DNA of 64,000 bases from Galdieria partita (GCA_025991245.1 BQMJ01000033.1:124001-188000); one strand, 5' to 3'; shown: positions 20,667-31,679, counted from the stretch's first letter. Notes: a model not told the origin generated them from the letters alone. Made by a program: numbers and translations.

Positions 20667-21878
20667 CTATAGTTGACTTTGGAATTCTGATCCTCTTTCA
20701 ACCCAGGTTGGGAAGCCACTCTTTGCTGAATGTAACGCGTACTTCAAAACACAACAAGGTATCTCAAATGGGTGTGTCTCTGGCCAAGTAGATAAACAGG
20801 TTATACTAGCAAACTTTCGTTGAAGAGCTTCAATGTCAGTCAGTCGTTCGTCTTGTACAAACTCGATTCCTCCGTGAACAACGAGACGAAACAACTCATC
20901 TTCTTTCATATCCGAATTCTCTTCTTTTTCCGAAACCCGTTGCAATACATCTCGATAGAACACACCTCCTAAGCTGGTTGAAAGAAACTTTCCATTCCAT
21001 CTGGAAGGTACATTCAAGTTCAATAACAAGTCTCCTGCCTGAAAGCATTGCAGCAGGATATCAAAACATCGATCTTCAGTTAGACTCTCTTCTACATGTC
21101 TCCGGACAAATGTAGCACGAGGTCGTTGAAAATTATTTGGACGTCGAGGTAAAAATGTCAACAACTTGGAACAAAGTTGAAACGTTGCTTCGACAGCAGT
21201 CAAAATATTTTCTTCTCTCATGTCATTGGAGGCCAAACTGGTTGCTACAGAAGGAACACCATAAAAAGCAGCATGTCTCGCTCCAGCAAAAGTTCCACTA
21301 TGCAACACATCATGACTAGTGTTAGGACCCAAATTGATACCGCTTATAGCTATCGTTGGCACTAAGTTTTTATGATAAAATACACCGTTGGGATCCAAAG
21401 CCACAGAAACGCAGTCTGCTGGAGATCCACTGACACTATAGATGTTTTCGCCAAGGCTTCGCAGTTCCTTCAACCGTAAATCACTCGACATAGTTAAGCG
21501 ATGACTACATGCACTTTGATTCGTATCTGGCGCAACAACAATTACTTCACATCCCCAAGATACAAACCTTTTTGCTAACAGTAGTATACCAGGACTGTTG
21601 ACACCATCATCATTGGTCAGCAAGATGCAAGGTGAGCTCCTTGAAATATTCGAGATTCCTGAAGTCATAATACTTCTAAAGATGGGAAGATGTTGACAAC
21701 GACTAAAACCGAGTTGATGCAGGCGACGTACTACTGCAATGAAATATCGCTTCTGAATAGATTGCCAAAAGGTGCTTGTGGAGAATCCAAACGCGGTCAC
21801 TCTTGAAAGTAACAATCAAATACGAATCTTTTCTAAACCAAATTGAACAGCACACAACACTTACTTTTGGCAAGACAT
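20667..21878 (-). CDS. SurE-like survival protein / 5'(3')-nucleotidase
   Basis: SurE-family metal-dependent nucleoside monophosphate phosphatase. The core starts at ILLTNDDGVNSPGI (acidic metal site DD) and continues with VVAPDTNQSACSHRLT, YSVSGSPADCVSVAL and SGINLGPNTSHDVLHSGTFAGARHA. The downstream frame has no ATG at its head. A 14-nt first exon (complement 21865-21878, Met-Ser-Cys-Gln) joins over a 63-nt intron to 21801 in phase. The added N-terminus is basic and Phe/Ser-rich, like an organelle presequence, giving about 382 aa. Starting at the internal Met (21668) would give a cytosolic form. Bacterial SurE is about 250 aa; the extra length is N-terminal plus a C-terminal extension. Divergent from the La gene by about 100 bp. 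Confidence 0.87.
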
Positions 21879-21977
21879 TATAGAAATTCGAAGTGTCGCA
21901 CAACGCTCAACCATTTCATGAATTTTCTCATCAATCGAATTTGTTATGGGCGATCATTTTATTTTGGTTTGTAAACA

Positions 21978-22994
21978 ATGACGGCTATTGCAGCAGTTCC
22001 TAAAGAGGCTTCGTTGGAAGACAAGATAAGAAATCAAGTAGAATTTTATTTTTCCGATTCAAACCTTCCAAGAGACAAGTTTTTGCGCTCGAAAACAGGA
22101 GAATCAGGAGATGGCTACGTCGACTTGGATATTATTGCAAGCTTTAAACGTTTAAAGTCACTTACTACTGATATCTCACTTATTAGAATAGCTCTCGAAA
22201 ACTCGAATCTTTTGGAACTCAACGAAACTAAAACCAAACTAAGAAGAAAATCTCCGTTACCTGCTTCCCTAAGTAACAAGCACAAAACTATTTATGTCAA
22301 AGGCTTTCCTAAACAAGAGGAGCCAGAACTTGAAAGTGTAGTGGAGTTGTTTTCTCCATATGGAGTTGTTCGTTCAGTTCGTTTTCGAAGATATCCAGAT
22401 ACTAAGAAATTCAAGGGCTCTGCTTTTATTGAGTTTGAAACTGAAGAGGAAGCTCAAAGAGCAGCAGAAGAAGAGTTTTTGAAGGACAAGTCTGGTTTGG
22501 AACTGGAAATTCTTAGCAAAGATGCGTACTTTAAACAAAAGAAGCAAGACCAGCAGTCCAAACCCTATCATTCTACTGAAAGTAAAGTGGAATCCTCTGA
22601 GAAAGAAAACGAGACTTCTGAACGACAAGAACATATCTTTCAGCAAGGTCTTATTCTTGGTCTGGAAAATATAGGAGAGAGTGTAACTCGAGAAGAAATC
22701 AAACAAGTATTTTCTTCTTTTGGTGAAATTTCTTGGATTGACTTTTCTTATGGTCAGTCTACTGGTTATATTCGTTTCTCTCAACCTAATAGTGCAAAGG
22801 AAGCTGTACGTTGCTTACAAGAACGAGAACCGAACTTGGGAGAAAAGTTTCCAGTACTTTGGGTATTACAAGGGGATAAAGAAAAGGAATATTGGTCCAA
22901 AGTTTGGCAACTTCAAAAGGAAAAAAGAGAAAAGTCTTTGAAGAGAAAAGCAACATTATCCTCAAAACATCATTTGAAGCGGAAGAAATTTTAA
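21978..22994 (+). CDS. La (SSB) RNA-binding protein
   Basis: La protein, which binds the 3' oligo-U of new RNA polymerase III transcripts and protects them. Single exon, 338 aa. The La motif is at the N-terminus (KIRNQVEFYFSDSNLPRDKFL, aromatic residues conserved). RRM1 follows (KTIYVKGFPKQEEPELESV with SAFIEFETEEEAQRA), then an acidic linker. A second RRM follows (GLILGLENIGESVTREEIKQ, with STGYIRFSQPNSAKEAVRCL), and the tail is strongly basic (KREKSLKRKATLSSKHHLK), probably for nuclear localisation. This is the order of genuine La rather than LARP4/6/7, although LARP7 cannot be fully excluded. Confidence 0.88.
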   Translation: MTAIAAVPKEASLEDKIRNQVEFYFSDSNLPRDKFLRSKTGESGDGYVDLDIIASFKRLKSLTTDISLIRIALENSNLLELNETKTKLRRKSPLPASLSNKHKTIYVKGFPKQEEPELESVVELFSPYGVVRSVRFRRYPDTKKFKGSAFIEFETEEEAQRAAEEEFLKDKSGLELEILSKDAYFKQKKQDQQSKPYHSTESKVESSEKENETSERQEHIFQQGLILGLENIGESVTREEIKQVFSSFGEISWIDFSYGQSTGYIRFSQPNSAKEAVRCLQEREPNLGEKFPVLWVLQGDKEKEYWSKVWQLQKEKREKSLKRKATLSSKHHLKRKKF

Positions 22995-23071
22995 ACGAAT
23001 AAACCGTTACAGAATTCATTGAATTAACTTTTTATCTATTCGGACATTTTTGTTACTATATTGGGTTTACT

Positions 23072-24698
23072 ATGACTAGTTGTTTCTTAGAAGACTTTGA
23101 TAGATTCGATGCACCATTAGAAAGTGCTCCTCTCGCTAGATGGGAAAGAAAGCGAAAGGACCAACTGGATAGAACTTCTAAGACACCGAATAAGACACCT
23201 CAAGTAAGTTTTATCTAGCACTCATAGGGTTTATATGAATCATTGGACAACTCAGGGGGACCGTTTTATTCCTAATCGTAATGTTATGAATATTGAAGTT
23301 TCTAGACTTAATCTACAACAGGAATCTTATGGAAAGGAAAACAACCAAAATGGTTCGAGTCTACAAGATTCTCATACGGACAACATTGAATGGAAAAGTG
23401 GAAGAGACTTGCCATCTTGTCATCACTACCAAAGTGCTTTGGCAAGTTCACTTTTACAACATTCTTGTCATGAAGAACGTCCACAAAGCAAAATCCTTAC
23501 ATTTAAGCAAAAAGCCCCCAAACCTCAAGAAGGATATATCAATTCCTTGAAGGTTTTATATTCTCAAAATATGCCTCAAATATCGGAACAGAGAAAGAGA
23601 ATTTTACGTCATATTCCTCAAACACCTGATCGTATTCTGGATGCTCCAGAGTTAGTGGATGACTATTATCTCAATTTGTTAGATTGGAGTCATGAGAATA
23701 TTTTGGCTGTTGCTCTGGGTTCATCTGTGTATTTATGGAATGCAAACAGTGGAGACATTCAAGAACTATGTAATATATCTCAAGATGAGATGATTTGTTC
23801 AGTGAGTTGGGTTCCTGATGGTCATCACTTGGCAGTCGGAACAAGTATGAAAGATGTAAGCAGAATGAACAGCCTTTGAATACCGATTCTTATTTTTTCA
23901 AGGTACAATTGTGGGATACTCAAAGAGGAAGACAAGTTCGAAAGATGCATAGTCATTCTTCAAGAGTAGGCTGTCTTGCATGGAATGGTCCCATTCTTTC
24001 TAGTGGTTCGAGAGATACTACTATTCATCATCACGATGTTCGGATTGCTCAGCATCATGTTGAGACACTAAGAGGACATGAACAAGAAGTAAGATGCTGA
24101 ATGGTAGTTGATTGCATTGTCTTAGGATGAATAGGTTTGTGGATTGAAGTGGAATGTCGATGGATCTCAATTGGCTTCTGGAGGAAATGACAATCTGTTA
24201 ATGGTTTGGGATCATTTTCAGTGCAATCAACCCAAATATCGTTTCGATCATCATCACGCAGCTGTGAAAGCTATCGCTTGGTGTCCTTGGCAAAGTCATC
24301 TTCTTGCAAGTGGTGGTGGAACGGCAGACAGAACTATCAAGTTTTGGAATACTACCACAGGTTCTTGTTTGCAATCGATTGACACAAAAAGTCAAGTATG
24401 CGCTTTGATCTGGAATCGGCATGACAAAGAGATTGTAAGCAGTCACGGTTTCTCTCAGAACCAGCTTATTGTTTGGAAATATCCGTCGATGGTGAAAATG
24501 GCAGAGCTGACTGGACATACTTCGAGAGTTTTGCATATGTCGTTGAGTCCTGATGGTCAAACTGTAGTTTCTGGGGCAGGTGATGAGACATTAAGGTTTT
24601 GGAGAGTATTTGAAGCACCAGAATCGAAAATCAAATCTTCCAACAAGTCTTTGGGACACTCACAAAAGGGCATGATGAGGACATGTCATATCAGGTAA
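23072..24698 (+). CDS. CDC20: CDC20 activator of the anaphase-promoting complex
   Basis: Substrate-recruiting activator of APC/C. Four exons: 23072-23203, 23256-23855, 23903-24088 and 24135-24698 (introns of 52, 47 and 46 nt); about 493 aa. The first splice creates the C-box-like GDRFIPNR, which docks on the APC. WD40 repeats begin after [20 protein letters not shown] and include [28 protein letters not shown] and [19 protein letters not shown], all close to animal CDC20. The protein ends in Ile-Arg, the IR tail that binds the APC, which supports this stop. The TAA stop sits inside a perfect splice-donor-like GTAAGT (see findings). CDC20 fits better than CDH1 in the propeller sequence. Confidence 0.93.
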
Positions 24699-24781
24699 GT
24701 ATGCAGGTAAGTATAGGTTTTAGGTTTTTAAGAAACAAAGATACTTCAAGTTGTCTTTGTTGTGTAGGGACGATCTATATT

Positions 24782-24784
<3 letters not shown>

Positions 24785-24830
<46 letters not shown>
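24785..24830. repeat. (AT)23 dinucleotide microsatellite
   Basis: Uninterrupted alternating AT run of 46 nt in the spacer between CDC20 and the convergent RING gene. Likely length-variable. Smaller (TA)n tracts occur near 36187-36202, 37830-37842, 39675-39691 and 55185-55201. Confidence 0.97.
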
Positions 24831-24838
<8 letters not shown>

Positions 24839-24935
24839 TGTATGTGTGCTTAGGAACGATCCAAAGGTTGTCTATATTTATTCAATATTTGATTTTATCA
24901 ATTGAATATAAAATGTTGAACAATAAATGCTTTGC

Positions 24936-26384
24936 TTATTCCAATTCGGGAGCATAAACACGAATCACGTCGTGAATAGGAGCTCGACACATCGGACAAG
25001 ACTATATGAAATATATACAATTCCTTTCACTCATAACTTGGAATACTTACCTGCCCTGTTGCAATCAGCTGTCTTCCACACATTGCACAAGTACATAAAT
25101 GGCCACATCGATATAATAAACTGTCAGCAGCTGCATCTGCACATATCACACAAACACCTCTAGAAAAGCTAGTTCCTTCAACCAACAAAGTCTTCTCACT
25201 CGTTTTCCACTGAGAACACAACTTTGGATTGTTCTCTGTAGAAGAACAAGTGTGTAAGACTCCAGCCAACTCCTGTCTGATGGATCGCTGTATGTCCAAC
25301 TGAATGTCAAAAGATGCATTTACAATATTCTTCAAGGAAGCAACATCTCTTTGGAGAACCTGAACAGCTCTCTTCAGATAATCAATATTCCGTTCTATCG
25401 GTACGTCTTCATGTAAAGGAGTTTCATTCGATATTTCCGAATCATGAGTCCAGCCTTGTTCATCTCCAAATAATAGCATATCATGTTCGTTTCGATTCAA
25501 TACTTGTGGAGGTAGAAAGTCTGGACTTCTCAACCTGCCAAGCAACAAACGTTCTAAATCTTCTCTGAAGTGGGATTCCAACGTATTAGAAACAACATGT
25601 CTTCCTTGTATAGTATCTCTCGAATCTGCTCGCATGCGACTGGACAGTTGGTCGTAACGACCAGGAAAGCCTTCGAGTATACGAGTCGAAGTTGAGTTTA
25701 TGGATACGGATTGCTATAGAAAGATGGATAAGTGACTCCATGGAACAGCAAGAGTTCTATAGACGAAATAAATACCTCCTGATTAACTTGCGAAATTTCA
25801 ACGTGGGACTCGTTACTTGTTCCAGTCCCTCCGTCCACAGTTGCAACAACATCCTCCATGTTATAACTATGCAAAATTTCTAGTTCGTCATCACTAGAAG
25901 GTTCTCTATGTACTATAAATTGGAGTAAGTAAGCATAAAATGAGACTGATTCTCGTACCGTTGTCTTCTGCCACTAAAAAAATAGAAAGAATCAGTGTTA
26001 TATCATTGAAAGTATAAAGTAAAAACTTACCAACATTTGTCCTCCTACTGCTGTTATTCCCTAAAGTAGTAACTTGGGCAGCGTGTTCTCGCTAATCAAT
26101 AAATACAAACACTCTTCAGACCTGCATTTACATATATACGTCTCTCTCACTTACTACTACTCTTTCTAGTCTCTGAAGAAATTCTTGTCCTACTGCTCTT
26201 ACTCTGGCCTAAAATACTCTTTATTAAAATATTTCAGTCAATGACCTCAGTTGCTTACCTGTTCACGTAAGAACCACAGTTCTCTAACAACTCGCAGTCT
26301 TTGTAACCATTGGTCATCTTCTGAGACGTTTGGTCTTTCCCTTCTGTTGCGAGTATATTCACTTTCAGAATTCCGCTCTGACAT
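24936..26384 (-). CDS. RING-HC E3 ubiquitin ligase-like protein, seven exons
   Basis: Predicted RING-type ubiquitin ligase of about 373 aa assembled from seven exons. They are complement 26259-26384, 26155-26208, 26031-26091, 25959-25973 (15 nt), 25776-25912, 25051-25713 and 24936-25001. The introns are 50, 63, 57, 46, 62 and 49 nt, all in phase. The last intron falls inside the RING: CVICADAAADSLLYRCGHLCTCAMC is completed by the final exon's SCPMCRAPIHDVIRVY. This C-terminal RING style (LLYRCGH, CPMCRAPI) matches a group of plant RING proteins with long N-terminal regions. The N-terminal region is charged and Arg/Glu-rich (REHAAQVTTLG, LERLLLGRLRSP). Its substrate is unknown. Confidence 0.82.
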
Positions 26385-26679
26385 AACAAGGTGGCTACAA
26401 AGACTCCTGTTCGAGATAATGAAGCATAATACGCATTGCACCCTTCTCTACCAACTGCCTCACATCACCATTTGAGAACAATCACATCATCTTTCTATTA
26501 GGTGTCTCAACTTGATATTATATATACGTATATTTTGCTTCCTATGAAACAACTCAAATCAAAACAACTGTTTCTTGAAAAAGTGCAGAATAATTTTATA
26601 AACGAATAGTATATTTCCATAAATATCCAAAACCAAATGACAATAGCGAGTCTGTTCCCATAGACGAGTTATTTTGTTA

Positions 26680-27369
26680 TCATTTCAGATCGTTCCTTCC
26701 ATTCTGAGTATTCTGTATTCTTTCAAGCAACTCTTGCCCTCTTAGAGAACTAGTGACTCGGGATCGTTTACTACGAATCTCTCTAACAAGATTCTTCCGG
26801 CATCGCTTTCAAAGGTTGAAATATCAGCAAAATCCTGAAAATAATAACAAACACTATACCTTCCAGTGTAGCAAATGCTCCTCCAACAATTGATTTGCAG
26901 TATATGGACCGTTCCTTTCCAAGGTTGCAATACTTTCTTTCTTTGTTTCCCAAGCACTGGAAGAACAACTCTCACCACTATTGGCCTCAGTATCTTCTTC
27001 CAATGATACTTGCAAGTGAGTTAACTTTGTTTCGAGTTTGTTGGCATAAAGTTCCTCAACATTAGAACCATATATCCAACACCTCAATAAACCATACAAC
27101 GGAACTTCTTCCTCAACTTCACTTGGTATATATGATATATCAGGAACTATTCTACCAGCGATAAAATCCTTTGAATGAAACAAAGAATGCTTTACTTTGT
27201 TGGAAGGTTTGCTTCCTCTCAATAAGAGACCATATAGCTGCGAATACTCCGGTGTTTTCCAGTAAAGTCTAGACTGACGCTTTTTCACAAGTCCTTCGTG
27301 TATTTGTTGAAACCTTTCACAAGAAAAGTAGTTGCCATCGGTACTTTTCACAAGTTTATTGGTTTCCAT
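26680..27369 (-). CDS. LIN37/MIP40-like DREAM/MuvB complex subunit
   Basis: Two exons, complement 26860-27369 and 26680-26805, with a 54-nt intron; about 211 aa. Two segments resemble LIN37. VPLYGLLRCWIYGSN matches the family's conserved central 'PLY..CRAW' motif, and the spliced C-terminus (EHLLHWKRCRKNLVREIR, LRGQELLERIQN) matches the family's terminal 'RWKRIRQRW...' helix. LIN37 is a MuvB core subunit that helps DREAM repress cell-cycle genes. The intron could instead end at an earlier in-frame AG, leaving a 25-nt intron and a different tail. The 54-nt version has typical length and the family-like end, so I prefer it. Detection rests on two short motifs read by eye. Confidence 0.62.
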
Positions 27370-27393
27370 AGGGCTATACCCAATACATATATA

Positions 27394-27416
27394 TAGATAG
27401 ATAGATAGACAGATAG
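27394..27416. repeat. (TAGA)n tetranucleotide microsatellite
   Basis: Short, slightly imperfect TAGA tandem run lying in the 95-bp gap between the LIN37-like start and the kinase stop. Confidence 0.85.
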
Positions 27417-27464
27417 AAATTTTCTTATATACCCATTCTATTCAATCAAACAATCCAAAATGCT

Positions 27465-29200
27465 TCAACCATTTCGCTCTTTGGTCACATCTCTTTCAGC
27501 TGCTGGTGACAATGCGCTATCCGGTGTTTCTGCTATACGTTCTAAAGGATTAGGTGCAATAACTGGCATAGCTTTACTCCTCGTTAATCTGCTGCCAGTT
27601 AGAGGTCCCTTTTCATCTTTCAATGGTGGTTTCTTGGATACAGATAAGCTTGCAAGAATATCTCTTCCTAAGCTACGTTCTTCAGTCAACAAATCACTCA
27701 ACATTTCCACCAAATCTTCAAAAGATGGACGACATTCCGGACTCATATCCCAACACATCTCAATCATAGCTCGGTATCGAGGATCACAGTCTGCAGGTAT
27801 TTCAGGCATCCTTCCAGCAACTACCCTCTACAAAAACAATATGTCGGTATCATCAACTTTATCGAATTCTCACTTACTTTATAAACATCTATTTGGGGAA
27901 CTCCTCGAAAGACTCTTTCACGACTGCAAAGTTCCCAAAGTACAGTACCAAAAGAAAATACATCGGCTTTCTCTGTATAACGCTCATGTTTCAATACCTT
28001 TCCCCATCTTCAATAATTTACAAAACAAATAATATCATAAACAAACCTCTGGTGCAGCAAATTGCACAGTGCCTACAGCACTCATCACAGAATCTTTCGA
28101 CATGAACCTTGAAAGACCAAAATCACATATCTTTACATTGAAACCTCGATCAACAAGAAGATTGGTCGTCTTTAAATCTCGATGAATTATGCAAGGTTCC
28201 AATGAGTGCAAATAGGCCATTCCAGTGGCAGTATCTAAAGCCCAATTCAGTCGAATATTCCATTCCAAACGACTTTTGGATAACAACAAGTCTCGAACAG
28301 TACCACGTTCCATAAACTCCGTTACAATACAAACAAATGATGGTTCCTGAATACAAAAATTGAATCATTCAACTTTTTCCAACAACAAACATTTCCCATT
28401 CCAACAACATACCACACAAATACCCATAAAAAGTACAATATTCGGATGTCTCAACTAGAACAAATATAAGCAAAGGACGATGAGATTTCAATATTGTAAA
28501 ACAATACCTTGCAATTAAGTTCCGCTTCTTTCTTAAATTGTTCAATAGATTCCTCAGAAGCTAAAGCATCTCCCACTTGATCTCCTCTTCTGATAGTTTT
28601 GACGGCAACTCGAGTTCCGTGATATCGACCCTCACTTACTGTACCAAAGGAACCCTTTCCAATAGGCTCACCAATTTTTAACGCTTTATAATCTATCAAC
28701 CAATTATTCGATAAGCTTTCGTTACGGGCAGATAAGGAAGGCGACTGTAACCCTTGTTCTGAGGGATCTGCAGGCATTGAAGCTGACAAACGTACATCTT
28801 CCGGTTCCAATTTTGCAGCGACTCCATCCTTTGACTGAATTTGTGACTTACTCCTTTGTTGTTCAAAACTTGTGCGTATCTCTTTTGCTACTGTTTCTAC
28901 TCTTTCTTTGTCAACAAGTTCTGGGTGGTTGGGTTGGGCTTTTGGAGACTCTCGGCTATCAAGTGACTTTATTTCTTCTCCTGAAGAGTGTCTCCGTTCA
29001 ACTCGTGACGGACTATTTGCAGGCCTTGACTGTCCTTTGAAATTCTTTTCTCCCTTGTGTTCTTGTTCTTTTTCCTCGGTTGACTTGTGGAACACGTGCG
29101 GGACATGAATGTGATGAGAAAGAATGTTATGGTGTTCCTTTTCACCTTCCTTCTTTCCTACAGTTTCAGGAGTAGAATCTTTCGAAACATCCGCTCCCAT
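27465..29200 (-). CDS. Raf-like (TKL) protein kinase with N-myristoylation motif
   Basis: Ser/Thr kinase of the tyrosine-kinase-like group, similar to plant Raf-like MAP3Ks. Five exons: complement 28508-29200, 28413-28454, 28047-28346, 27878-27997 and 27465-27827; about 505 aa. The N-terminal ~170 residues are disordered and charged and begin MGADVSKD, a good N-myristoylation context. The kinase domain has GKGSFGTVSEG, VAVKTI (Lys), LRHPNIVLFMGIC, HRDLKTTNLLVD, CDFGLSRF, VGTVQFAAPEVLKHERYTEKADVFSFG and CRPSFEDL, so all catalytic residues are present. A 49-nt intron interrupts APE/VLK. The C-terminal tail is Pro/Ser/Lys-rich. Upstream signal and substrate are unknown. Confidence 0.9.
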
Positions 29201-29426
29201 ATCTACAAAGTTTCAAGGGTGAGAACTTGTTCCACAAAAATTCCCAAGTGGACACAGTTCAAGCCCACTTCCAAATAACAAGTTTCCAAACTCCCAATAA
29301 TATGAGCTTTCTTCCTAGCACATATATGTATGAATATAAATTGAGCTGGTGAACCTGCACTTTATATACAGCAGTTGAAAAATATCAACCAACTGAAATT
29401 CCAATCATTGCTAATTCTCATTCAAT

Positions 29427-31082
29427 TCATGATTGGCCAGGATGATTAGGAGATGAGGGTTCGTTGCTTTCTGTGGTAACTTTCCATTCTAAACTATCTT
29501 TGAGAGTTGAGTGATCTATCGAATCTATGGCTGTTTGATTTCTATTTTCTACCTCTATAGTGCTACCACATGTTTCTGAAGAAGAGTGAAACCACGGAAA
29601 TAAAGTGTCCAGCTGCGTCAAGTTCTGTTTAGCTTGGCTGCTCCAAGACTGCCGAAAAAGTTGATCCATCACTTCCATATCTAAGCCTTTGGTCTCTGGA
29701 ACAAAAAGAAAGAAAATAATCCAATCTATTATTGTACAACCAGCAAAAAAGGCAAAGGCTCCTTCTGTCTTCATTTGCTCCATCATATCTGGAAATGAAA
29801 ATGAAACGACAAAGTTGAAAGCATAACTACAGAAAGTACAAATACTCAAACACTCTGATCGAACTTCCAATGGAAATATTTCAGCAGTAATGACCCATGA
29901 AATAGGACCCAAACCAGGACTATAAAATAGACGAAATAATAGAAAGCCAACGATACTCACCGCCATGCGAACACGACTGGAACCTAAAAATGCCAATCCA
30001 ACTAAGAGAGACATACAAGCAATGATGGGCATTGTATACACTAATAGTACTCTTCTTCCAAAACGATCCACAATCCAAAACATAGGAAGTGTAAAAATAA
30101 CAGTTCCAGCTCCATATGCAACATTTACATAGACAGCTTGAGAAATCGACATTCCAGCGGAACGAAGTACAACATCAAAATAATATAGCATAGCATTCAC
30201 ACCCGATAACTGTCTCGAAAGCTGCAAGAATATTCCTATCACAAGGGCATGACGAATATGTGGAGTAGTTATTATCTTATAAATGGGGCTATGACTACTC
30301 CTTTCTCTAACAGTCTTTGTGATATTCTCCTTGATAGAATTCATGTCTTGAATGGCTTCTGTCTCAGTTACGCGCACTTTTCGAAGGGACGCCAACGCCT
30401 GCGGATATCTTCTTTTGTGAATAAGCCATCTTGGTGACTCTGGAGTAAACAATAACCCTGTCATGCATAACAATGGAGGAATAATAACAGTTCCTAACAT
30501 GAATCTCCAACCATTGGAAACATTAACAAATATTGCATCAGAAACTGCTCCAAAAAATAAACCCAATGTAACAGAAAGTTGATAAGTTCCAGTTAACATT
30601 CCTCGAACTCTAGCTGGTGCACATTCTGACAAGTAGATAGGAACTGTCGAGCTGAATATTCCAAAAGAAACTCCCAAAATAACTCTTGCTGTTAACAACA
30701 AACCCCAAATATTGACCAAAGCCTCCATTATTCCAGCTCCCACTGCAACCACAGAAGCAACTGCCAATGCACCTTTTCTGCCAACAAAGGAATTGATAAA
30801 AGTAGACCTAAATACCACAATGAACATCCACTTGTATCACAAGAACCATCATTCTTACAAACTTGAGCCAACTACAGCTCCCAATAACGTTGCGGCTGTC
30901 GTAAGTCCATGTAAAGTCGCACCCAGATGATAGTGTTTCACAAAAAACAACTGGGCTCCATTGACTAGTGCAATATCTATACCAACTGTAGAACCCCCAA
31001 AAGTAGCTATCAAAGCCAGAAAATAAAGTCGAGGTGGAATATCTTTGATCCAGTCTTGATATTTTCTATGCAAGACATTCAT
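29427..31082 (-). CDS. MFS sugar porter (monosaccharide/H+ symporter-like)
   Basis: Twelve-span major facilitator of the sugar porter family. Two exons, complement 30859-31082 and 29427-30807 (51-nt intron); about 534 aa. It has most family signatures: SECAPARVRGMLTGTYQLS, PESPRWLIHKRR, QLSRQLSGVNAMLYY (QLSG helix 7), DRFGRRVLLVY, EIFPLEVRSE and VPETKGLD. The canonical R-x-G-R-R/K of loop 2-3 appears as VGRKGAL. The C-terminal ~70 residues are hydrophilic. Such transporters import hexoses or pentoses with protons, and Galdieria species are known for many of them and for heterotrophic growth. Substrate cannot be read from sequence. The start codon is only 48 bp from the divergent TRAPPC1 ATG. 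Confidence 0.92.
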
Positions 31083-31129
31083 TCAGTCAAAGAGACGCTA
31101 AGCAGATGTTGATTTGGAGAAATTAGTCA
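31083..31129. promoter_or_regulatory. Very short bidirectional promoter region
   Basis: Only 47 bp separate the ATG of the sugar porter (minus) from the ATG of TRAPPC1 (plus). Both 5' UTRs and core promoters must be compressed here or overlap the opposite gene. No TATA-like box is evident. Confidence 0.6.
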
Positions 31130-31633
31130 ATGACGGTTTACGCATTTTATTTGTTTGATCGACAAGGCAACTGCTTATGCTATAGAGAATGGAGTAGACC
31201 TAAACTCATGAAAGATGCGACTCAAGATCAGAAAAATACTTTTGGTGTTTTATTTGCTTTGAAAAACTTTTGTAAGAAACTATCTCCGCAACAACCGTAA
31301 GTGTTCCTGTTTCTGTACTTTTCAAGCTTTGTTTTTAGTAGAATGGATAGAGGAGGACAACTAAAGAATTATTCTACAGATGTATATTCACTTCATTATT
31401 TTGAAAGCGCGACAGGTCTTCGGTTTGTATTATTGACGAGTAGAGGTACTGGAGACCTTTCCGGGGTTCTTCGCGATATTTATTTGAATGTATATGTTGA
31501 CACAGTTACACGGAATCCACTATACGTACCAGGCAAATCTATTCAATCACAACTTTTCCTTTCGAAACTTGACTCTACTATCAAGGCACTTGCTTGTTTT
31601 CAAGATAACGAAGAACGCAAAAGTACTTCTTGA
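31130..31633 (+). CDS. TRAPPC1: TRAPP complex subunit 1 (BET5)
   Basis: Core subunit of the TRAPP vesicle-tethering and Rab-GEF complexes (ER-Golgi traffic). Two exons, 31130-31296 and 31351-31633 (54-nt intron); about 149 aa, normal for BET5. MTVYAFYLFDRQGNCLCYREW is the typical longin/sedlin start. LFALKNFCKKLSP, SLHYFESATGLRFVLLTS, LRDIYLNVYVDTVTRNP and QSQLFLSKLD follow the family order. The splice adds one Pro codon at the junction. SHMT follows on the same strand after about 45 bp. Confidence 0.93.
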
Positions 31634-31679
31634 AGACTCCAAATGACAAAAGATCGCCGTGAATTGTGATTGTCTGTCG

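Noticed and set aside
23204-23227. A 24-nt intron in CDC20
   Set aside because: It breaks the frame. The 52-nt intron ending at 23255 restores GDRFIPNR.
24751-24957. Small plus-strand ORF with poly Ile-Tyr
   Set aside because: It is simply the translated (AT)23 microsatellite.
26835-26859. A 25-nt intron in the LIN37-like gene
   Set aside because: It is in frame but too short for this genome and gives a tail without family similarity.
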